Positions 1-3,776 of a stretch of DNA of 6,179 nucleotides are shown here, one piece after another (the stretch's first letter is position 1; each line of letters opens with the position of its first letter). The stretch covers positions 1-6,179 of the forward strand of contig JAHJCW010000334.1 in assembly GCA_018812885.1 (NCBI GenBank), written 5' to 3'. Below the pieces are notes generated by a model. It saw only the letters and a list, made by a program, of their open reading frames with translations. It searched no databases and was not told where the DNA came from. The stretch is from a bacterium (GTDB lineage Bacteria > Fidelibacterota > Marinisomatia > Marinisomatales > JAHJCW01). A program made the position numbers and the translations under genes.

Positions 1-258
1 AGTAATAATAGTTACAGCTACGGCGTTTACATTACACCTCCTAATTCTGATCCCGTAGTTTTAACTGACCCCGCAACAAATCAACCGGCTATTATTAATT
101 TGGATGATTATAATGGCGTTACTATAACTTCTGAAACTTTAGGAGGAGGATTTGATTATAATTGGTGGGGTATACCTTCTGCCAGTGGTCAAATCATATT
201 AAATGGTACAAGAATCATTGTTATTGAAGCTGAAACAGGATATGTTTATGAATTATAA
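1..258 (+). CDS. GspH/FimT-like minor pseudopilin, C-terminal part
   Basis: This is the 3' end of a gene that begins before the window; 85 residues are visible before the TAA at 256-258. The end of the protein has the look of a GspH/FimT globular domain: a Gly-rich turn, a 'G-I-P-S-A-S-G' loop, and a final pair of strands reading roughly I-I-V-I-E-A-E-T-G-Y-V-Y, comparable with the 'V-x-V-x-x-x-T-G-R-V' ending common in that family. The pilin signal and helix are not visible, so the family call rests on the C-terminus and on position: three further minor-pilin-like genes follow in the I, J, K order, which makes H the expected identity. H-type subunits sit near the filament tip, linking it to the shaft. 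The stop overlaps the next start by 11 bases, which implies one transcript and translational coupling. It could be another pilin class. Confidence 0.6.
   Translation, partial: SNNSYSYGVYITPPNSDPVVLTDPATNQPAIINLDDYNGVTITSETLGGGFDYNWWGIPSASGQIILNGTRIIVIEAETGYVYEL
237..240 (+). promoter_or_regulatory. AGGA ribosome binding site deciding the start of the GspI/PilV-like gene
   Basis: AGGA lies 7 bases before the ATG at 248 but only 1 base before the in-frame ATG at 242. This favours 248. The site is inside the upstream coding region. Confidence 0.5.
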
Positions 259-733
259 AAAGAATCAATCCGGTTTTACACTAATTGATACTATAATTGG
301 AATCGTTATAGTTAGTTTTGTTTTAACCGGTATACTGTTTGTGATAATTGATCTAAATGTTAAAAGTGTGAGAAATGAAACCATTGCAAAGGGTACTGCT
401 TATGCCAATTCTGTAATGCATTATATTCGTGCGCATAAATTTGATGAGAACTATGCAGATTCAGGACAACCATGGACGTATCCACTTGGGCAAGATGGTG
501 GTGATTTCGATGATATAGATGATTTTATTGGTGCAGATTGGTCAATAATCCCAGGTTACGTGAATGATGGTTATCAAGCAACTTCAAATGTTATATATGT
601 TGAGGCCACCACTAGTTGGTTGACAAACTGTGGGTATGCAACAGATTATAAAAGAATTATTGTAACAGTAACACACGCTGATTTACTTAATCCGCTTGTG
701 TTAACTTCCTTGATGACGCCGCATGGAAATTAA
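248..733 (+). CDS. GspI/PilV-like minor pseudopilin with Asp at mature position 5
   Basis: The product has 161 residues. A short basic leader (MNYKKNQSG) precedes the prepilin peptidase site G9/F10, followed by F-T-L-I-D and a hydrophobic helix to about residue 35. This is a class III type IV pilin signal: the leader would be cut and the N-terminus methylated by PilD, and the helix would sit in the inner membrane and then in the filament. Mature residue 5 is Asp14 rather than the usual Glu. The globular part has a very acidic Asp/Gly stretch at about 83-97, one Cys (128), and a closing strand K-R-I-I-V-T-V-T typical of the PilV/GspI/MshD group. Start 248 is preferred over ATG 242 because of ribosome-binding-site spacing; longer upstream starts would add an unneeded leader. 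It overlaps both neighbours by 11 bases, consistent with coupled minor pilins. The I-type role is inferred from order and fold. Confidence 0.75.
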   Translation: MNYKKNQSGFTLIDTIIGIVIVSFVLTGILFVIIDLNVKSVRNETIAKGTAYANSVMHYIRAHKFDENYADSGQPWTYPLGQDGGDFDDIDDFIGADWSIIPGYVNDGYQATSNVIYVEATTSWLTNCGYATDYKRIIVTVTHADLLNPLVLTSLMTPHGN

Positions 734-1256
734 ATTGAGTAATATGAGAAAAATTGTACAAAATAGAAACTTAAAAGGGTTTACTCTGATTGAGTTGATT
801 GTAGCCATGGTTATAGTCGGAGTAATCGCTAGTTTATTAGTTGTGTTTTTAATGAACAGTATGAATGCATTTAATAGGGTTTCAACAAGAAAATCATTAA
901 TTCTCGATGCAAGTTCTAGTATTCAGAGATTTTCACGTGAAGTAAGCGCAACTTACAATATTGTTTTTGCCGGTAGTAAACTATTTCAATTCACTACTAC
1001 AACTTTTGATACCCTTAATGTACTTGAATATGAAATAAATACCGACGGAACATTGACTAGGAGATTTAGCGGAGGTAATAAGGAATTGATTGCCCAAAAC
1101 ATTAATTATAGTAATAGTAATTTTACATATTATAATGTTAATGATGTTATTGGAATTCCAATTCGAAGAATTAGACTTACGTTATTATTTGAAAATAATA
1201 ACCAATCATCACTTTTTACAGCGGATGTCTCGCCGGAAACATTTAGATATCAATAA
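723..1256 (+). CDS. GspJ/PilW-like minor pseudopilin
   Basis: The product has 177 residues. The prepilin site is L-K-G19/F20 followed by F-T-L-I-E, so Glu24 is the conserved mature Glu5, and a hydrophobic helix runs to about residue 44. Shortly after the helix comes 'S-S-S-I-Q-R-F-S-R-E-V', resembling the 'L-x-R-D-L-R' region of GspJ/PilW proteins, which place a long beta-rich head at the filament tip. There are no cysteines. The ATG at 723 gives an 11-base overlap with the preceding gene, exactly mirroring the overlap one gene upstream, so it was chosen. ATG 744 (170 residues, 12-residue leader) is a real alternative, and neither has a clear Shine-Dalgarno. The length fits the J/W family (about 170-230). 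Third position in an H-I-J-K-like order supports the call; PilW and GspJ cannot be separated here. Confidence 0.75.
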   Translation: MEIKLSNMRKIVQNRNLKGFTLIELIVAMVIVGVIASLLVVFLMNSMNAFNRVSTRKSLILDASSSIQRFSREVSATYNIVFAGSKLFQFTTTTFDTLNVLEYEINTDGTLTRRFSGGNKELIAQNINYSNSNFTYYNVNDVIGIPIRRIRLTLLFENNNQSSLFTADVSPETFRYQ

Positions 1257-1276
1257 TTTAAAATTGTTTGTTTGAT

Positions 1277-1281
1277 AGGAG
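1277..1281 (+). promoter_or_regulatory. AGGAG ribosome binding site setting the start at 1288
   Basis: AGGAG ends 6 bases before the ATG at 1288. The in-frame TTG at 1282 directly abuts it and cannot use it, so 1288 is the start. Confidence 0.75.
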
Positions 1282-1287
1282 TTGACT

Positions 1288-2244
1288 ATGAAAATTGTAA
1301 AAAATGAAAAAGGATTTGTTGTTTCCGTAACTGCTATTATCATTGCTGTTATTCTTGGATTGTCTATATTATATATATCAAATTCAATTGCTATTAATGT
1401 TACCAGCTCTGCAAACAGTTATTCAACTTCCCAAGCTAAATGGTCGGCTGTATCTGGCATTGAGCATACAATACTTAGGCTTAATAGTGGAAGTTTAGAC
1501 TATATAAATGGAACTTACCCTTTCTATAACGGAAATATCATTATTGATACAACAACAATTGATCCCGCTAATCAAGTTATGCAGATTACATCTACAGGTA
1601 TGCATTCAAATAGTATCCGAATTTTATCAATTCGAATAGAACCGGTAGAATCTGATACAGCTATAGAAGAAGGTTTTGAGGATGATGAAGGATTTGATTA
1701 TGATGATGGTCCCGGTAATCCGGGTCCACATGTATGGGGATTTACATGTTCGGGTGAAATACCAAATGGTCAATACCCTACTTATGTATTACAAGGCGCC
1801 GATAGCTGTTTCTTTTTTGGCACCAAGATAAAAAATAATAGTAGTCTGTCTTTTGCGCCGGTTGGTACTGATGATAATCAAACCTGGATTTTTAACATAT
1901 CGTTAGCTGCGGGTATAGATGTACCGCAAGAATGGCTACAGCAGAAGTTTCTTCCCGCTGACTTTTTATCTATAAAGGCTAACGGTATTCCTATAGAATA
2001 TTGGAACGGTGATCCGGGAAAATCGGCAATGCACCCTAGGATTGGAAACACTACCATGGATTTACCTACAAATTTTGAAAATTTCTCATTCAACTTAACG
2101 GATATTCTTGGCGAAGTTGACTCTGTATATTTTGTAATTGAAGCAATGACAAATCAATGGAATAAATATATTGGAATTGAAGGAATTAGTTTAATTGGTT
2201 TAGGTGGGTGGACGATTTTAGACGGAGCCTATTCAGAAATTTAA
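1288..2244 (+). CDS. GspK/PilX-like minor pilin with large C-terminal extension
   Basis: The product has 318 residues. A short basic leader ending K-G9 precedes F-V-V-S-V and a hydrophobic helix (about 11-35). Mature position 5 is Val, not Glu, as is usual in GspK/PilX/MshP proteins that cap the filament. Residues 48-60 (S-Q-A-K-W-S-A-V-S-G-I-E-H) match the 'A-x-x-A-A-R-S-G-L-E' pattern seen after the helix in PilX/MshP/GspK. The pilin-like part seems to end near residue 120. An acidic linker (128-140, rich in Asp and Glu) and a Gly/Pro turn follow, and then about 170 residues rich in short beta strands with two cysteines (154 and 174) that could form a disulfide in the periplasm. I do not recognise this last domain; a beta-sandwich at the tip is an inference. 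The gene starts 31 bases after the J-like gene with its own AGGAG. GspK is normally of similar length but carries its extra domain as a helical insertion. Confidence 0.65.
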   Translation: MKIVKNEKGFVVSVTAIIIAVILGLSILYISNSIAINVTSSANSYSTSQAKWSAVSGIEHTILRLNSGSLDYINGTYPFYNGNIIIDTTTIDPANQVMQITSTGMHSNSIRILSIRIEPVESDTAIEEGFEDDEGFDYDDGPGNPGPHVWGFTCSGEIPNGQYPTYVLQGADSCFFFGTKIKNNSSLSFAPVGTDDNQTWIFNISLAAGIDVPQEWLQQKFLPADFLSIKANGIPIEYWNGDPGKSAMHPRIGNTTMDLPTNFENFSFNLTDILGEVDSVYFVIEAMTNQWNKYIGIEGISLIGLGGWTILDGAYSEI

Positions 2245-2256
2245 AAGGAATATAAT

Positions 2257-2514
2257 ATGCAATTATTTATTACAATTACAATTGTCCTAACGGCGGGACT
2301 TTTAGTCCTTGCCGGTATTTTATTATTATTTTCACCGGAAGTGTTAATTCGTGTTAATGATTATCTTATTGGATTATCTAAAAAGAAAGTAACCATGAAT
2401 AAAGGTAAATTATTATCTATTGATGTATATATATTTACTAAGCGTATTCTTTTTGGATTAGCCCTCATACTATTAGGTATATATTTAATATATACCATTA
2501 GTTTGCTATTTTAA
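2257..2514 (+). CDS. Small two-helix membrane protein, function unknown
   Basis: The product has 85 residues with two clear membrane segments, about 2-26 and 65-84. Between them is a basic loop containing F-S-P-E-V-L-I-R-V-N-D-Y-L and a K-K-K cluster. By the positive-inside rule the loop should be cytoplasmic and both ends periplasmic. AAGGAA lies 6 bases before the ATG, and the gene begins 12 bases after the stop of the K-like gene, so it is almost certainly in the same operon. There is no pilin leader, signal peptidase motif or catalytic motif. I cannot name a family. Being last in a minor-pilin operon makes an accessory role in the inner-membrane assembly platform conceivable, but nothing in the sequence proves it. 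Confidence 0.7.
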   Translation: MQLFITITIVLTAGLLVLAGILLLFSPEVLIRVNDYLIGLSKKKVTMNKGKLLSIDVYIFTKRILFGLALILLGIYLIYTISLLF

Positions 2515-2527
2515 CTAAAAACCGGAT

Positions 2528-2567
2528 GTTCTATTATGGAACATATTGTATCATAATGGACAATATG
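2528..2567. repeat. Overlapping inverted repeats just after the operon
   Basis: CATATTGT (2542-2549) pairs perfectly with ACAATATG (2560-2567) around a 10-base loop. ATTATG (2533-2538) pairs with CATAAT (2552-2557), and GTTC (2528-2531) with GAAC (2539-2542). The first two stems cannot form together in one RNA. There is no T tract, so this is not a standard terminator; an operator or an mRNA 3'-end stabiliser are possibilities. Confidence 0.4.
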
Positions 2568-2617
2568 CTCCAACTCATAACAATGCGCAATTCAATATAA
2601 ACAATGACTTACGATTT

Positions 2618-2633
2618 TGGCATGGTAATTGTT
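2618..2633 (+). promoter_or_regulatory. Candidate sigma-54 (-24/-12) promoter of the pilin gene
   Basis: TGGCATG, four bases, then TTGTT matches the RpoN consensus TGGCACG-N4-TTGCW at 10 of 12 positions with correct spacing. The GG of the -24 element is intact; the usual GC of the -12 element is GT. Transcription would begin near 2645, giving a leader of about 90 bases. RpoN control of pilin genes is well known in Pseudomonas and Geobacter; its use here is inferred. An overlapping sigma-70 reading (TTACGA 2609-2614, TACTAA 2633-2638) is much weaker. Confidence 0.5.
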
Positions 2634-2736
2634 ACTAAATTATCACAAGATGTTTGAATTTAACGCCTCAAGAGTAATCATTCTCACCATGATAATTGAT
2701 GCTTTGAAAGGCAGGTCAAAAAAAAGGAGACTATAA

Positions 2737-3114
2737 ATGAAACAAACACTAAGAAACGAACAGGGTTTCACACTAATCGAATTGATCGTAGTTATTGCGA
2801 TAATCGGTATCTTAGCTGCCGTCGCCGTACCGGCCTTTCTAAATGTAGTGGAAACTGCGCATGAAGCAAATATCGATGCTGTAGCCGGAGTTGTAAGCTC
2901 AGGAGTTGTTTTAGCAGCTTCGGACAGTTTAGCAACAAACGGCGTGTGGAGAACCCCGCTAGCTACTCAAGTTACTATTGCTAATATGGCACAAGAAGTA
3001 AGTTCTGATTGGTCAGATAATGGTGCCGGAGTGTGGACTTATGCTCCAACAGGTGGAACAGTTACATACGCTCGTGTAAGTAATGATGACTTTACAGTAA
3101 CAAGCGCTTACTAA
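2737..3114 (+). CDS. Major type IV pilin / GspG-like pilin precursor
   Basis: The precursor has 125 residues. Leader MKQTLRNEQG is followed by a textbook pilin N-terminus, F-T-L-I-E-L-I-V-V-I-A-I-I-G, giving a mature protein of 115 residues with Glu5 and Pro22. PilD-type peptidase would cut after Gly10 and methylate Phe1; the subunit then polymerises through its hydrophobic helix. The head is small, Ala/Val/Thr-rich and has no cysteines, so there is no disulfide-bounded D-region. It ends with W-S-D-N-G-A-G-V-W-T-Y-A-P-T-G and a Y-A-R / D-D-F strand pair, a layout like GspG or short PilA heads. A consensus AAGGAG 7 bases before the ATG, tandem TAA stops (3112-3117), its own putative RpoN promoter and a strong terminator all point to an abundant product, so this is the likely shaft subunit. 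Type IV pilus versus type II secretion cannot be decided without the assembly ATPases and secretin. Confidence 0.9.
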   Translation: MKQTLRNEQGFTLIELIVVIAIIGILAAVAVPAFLNVVETAHEANIDAVAGVVSSGVVLAASDSLATNGVWRTPLATQVTIANMAQEVSSDWSDNGAGVWTYAPTGGTVTYARVSNDDFTVTSAY

Positions 3115-3130
3115 TAAACAAGGTTATTTA

Positions 3131-3168
3131 AAAAGACCTGTCCAAATAATATGGGCAGGTCTTTTTTT
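3131..3168 (+). terminator. Intrinsic terminator after the major pilin gene
   Basis: The stem AGACCTGTCC (3134-3143) pairs with GGGCAGGTCT (3153-3162) with one T-G wobble, extended by flanking A-T pairs. The 9-base loop is AT-rich and seven Ts follow (3162-3168). It lies 17 bases past the pilin stop and only 36 bases before the next gene's start, so it probably lowers, rather than abolishes, expression of the downstream paralogue. Confidence 0.9.
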
Positions 3169-3190
3169 AGACAATGATAAAAAACATTGA

Positions 3191-3198
3191 AAGGGGGA
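3191..3198 (+). promoter_or_regulatory. Purine-rich ribosome binding site setting the start at 3205
   Basis: AAGGGGGA ends 6 bases before the ATG at 3205. The in-frame TTG at 3187 lies upstream of this site, so the shorter ATG start is the better one. Confidence 0.7.
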
Positions 3199-3204
3199 TT
3201 TCAA

Positions 3205-3585
3205 ATGTTTTGGAAGAAAGAAGATGGCATAGCAGTAGCTGAAATGATAACACTTTTTGCTCTAGTAAGTATAATGACTTTTTCTGCCCTACCTTTTTAC
3301 AATAAGCTGATAACACAAACACACCGAATAAAAGTAGAAACGATGTATAATAAAATAAAGACATCAGTTATAATTTCTGCTGCTGACAGTGCGTCGGTTA
3401 GTGGTGTATATAAAGTTCCTTATGCAAATCAAATCTCGAGTAAAAACTTTGTTAATTTATCAGATCCAAACAGTTGGATGGATAACGGAACAGGTACCTG
3501 GACTTATCTACCCACAGGAGCTCAAATAATTTATAGTAGAATAAAACAGGATGATTATTCATTAATTATTCACTATCACGATTAA
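3205..3585 (+). CDS. Divergent pilin paralogue with atypical prepilin signature
   Basis: The product has 126 residues. MFWKKEDG8 looks like a short pilin leader; cleavage after Gly8 would leave I-A-V-A-E at the N-terminus and a mature length of 118. Despite loss of the F-T-L-I motif, Glu5 and Pro22 fall at exactly the same mature positions as in the pilin upstream. The two proteins align without gaps through mature residue 68, sharing H32, D53-S54, G59-V60, P64, A66 and Q68. After a one-residue insertion they share W, D-N-G, W-T-Y, P-T-G, Y-x-R and D-D. This is therefore a duplicated pilin, not an unrelated protein. The helix is more polar and contains Thr, Ser, Phe and Met in place of Ile/Val/Ala, so packing in the shaft would differ. 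There are no cysteines. Position after a terminator suggests a lower dose: a minor subunit, an adaptor between tip and shaft, or an assembly regulator. Peptidase processing is uncertain. Confidence 0.8.
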   Translation: MFWKKEDGIAVAEMITLFALVSIMTFSALPFYNKLITQTHRIKVETMYNKIKTSVIISAADSASVSGVYKVPYANQISSKNFVNLSDPNSWMDNGTGTWTYLPTGAQIIYSRIKQDDYSLIIHYHD

Positions 3586-3629
3586 AATCCTTACCTACTA
3601 ACAAAATTCTACATGCTATCTACGTTATG

Positions 3630-3667
3630 AAAAAGGACTTCATAAAAATGAAGTCCTTTTTCTTTTT
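3630..3667 (+). terminator. Perfect 14-bp hairpin terminator after the pilin paralogue
   Basis: A 14-base stem (3630-3643) pairs perfectly with 3648-3661 around an AAAA loop. A T-rich tail runs to 3667, with a single C interruption. The left arm begins with five As, so the hairpin could also work on the opposite strand. It closes the pilin unit and insulates the receptor gene. Confidence 0.92.
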
Positions 3668-3701
3668 GTATAACTGAAAATTTAAGCCGGTAATATAATC
3701 T

Positions 3702-3730
3702 TTGCGTTAAATTAACTGGCTAAATATAAT
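3702..3730 (+). promoter_or_regulatory. Sigma-70-type promoter for the receptor gene
   Basis: A TTGCGT -35-like element (3702-3707) is followed, after an ideal 17-base spacer, by a perfect TATAAT (3725-3730). Transcription would start near 3737, about 40 bases before the ATG. A second TATAAT at 3694-3699 has no good -35. If the organism uses Bacteroidetes-type promoters, this reading is less certain. Confidence 0.5.
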
Positions 3731-3776
3731 ATGGTTCATTAACAAATGAGCAACTTCAACTAAATTTTAACGATTA

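Larger units (their letters stand above)
2515..2736 (+). other. Non-coding spacer between the tip-protein operon and the pilin gene
   Basis: No credible coding region is present on either strand. The left part holds the overlapping inverted repeats at 2528-2567. The middle holds the sigma-54-like site at 2618-2633. A near-identical 11-base word, CATG(G/A)TAATTG, occurs at 2621-2631 (overlapping that site) and again at 2688-2698. The right end is the A-rich leader with AAGGAG at 2724-2729, 7 bases before the pilin ATG. I see no strong intrinsic terminator after the upstream operon, so some read-through into the pilin gene is possible. Confidence 0.6.

Noticed and set aside
1090..1275. Open frame of 61 codons on the + strand
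   Set aside because: It lies almost wholly inside the J-like pilin gene in another frame, has no ribosome binding site and a low-complexity product.
1878..2093. Open frame of 71 codons on the - strand
   Set aside because: It is antisense to the well-supported K-like gene, with no start signal or recognisable motif.
2640..2736. Possible c-di-GMP (GEMM) riboswitch in the pilin leader
   Set aside because: Geobacter pilin leaders can carry one, so it was looked for, but the conserved GGCAAACC-type core and paired tetraloop/receptor elements are absent; only weak, bulged pairing (GCCT 2665-2668 with AGGC) is seen.
3205..3300. Flp/TadE-type pilin N-terminus in the paralogue (G-I-A-V-A-E resembles the G-A-A-V-E of Tad pilins)
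   Set aside because: The rest of the protein is clearly homologous to the neighbouring classical pilin, with Pro22 and the head motifs at matching positions, so the resemblance is superficial.
3167..3364. Open frame of 65 codons on the - strand
   Set aside because: It is antisense to the pilin paralogue, whose homology to the upstream pilin shows the + strand is coding.
3746..3763. Five-codon upstream reading frame (M-S-N-F-N) before the receptor gene
   Set aside because: It has no ribosome binding site or attenuator-like structure; such mini-frames are expected by chance.
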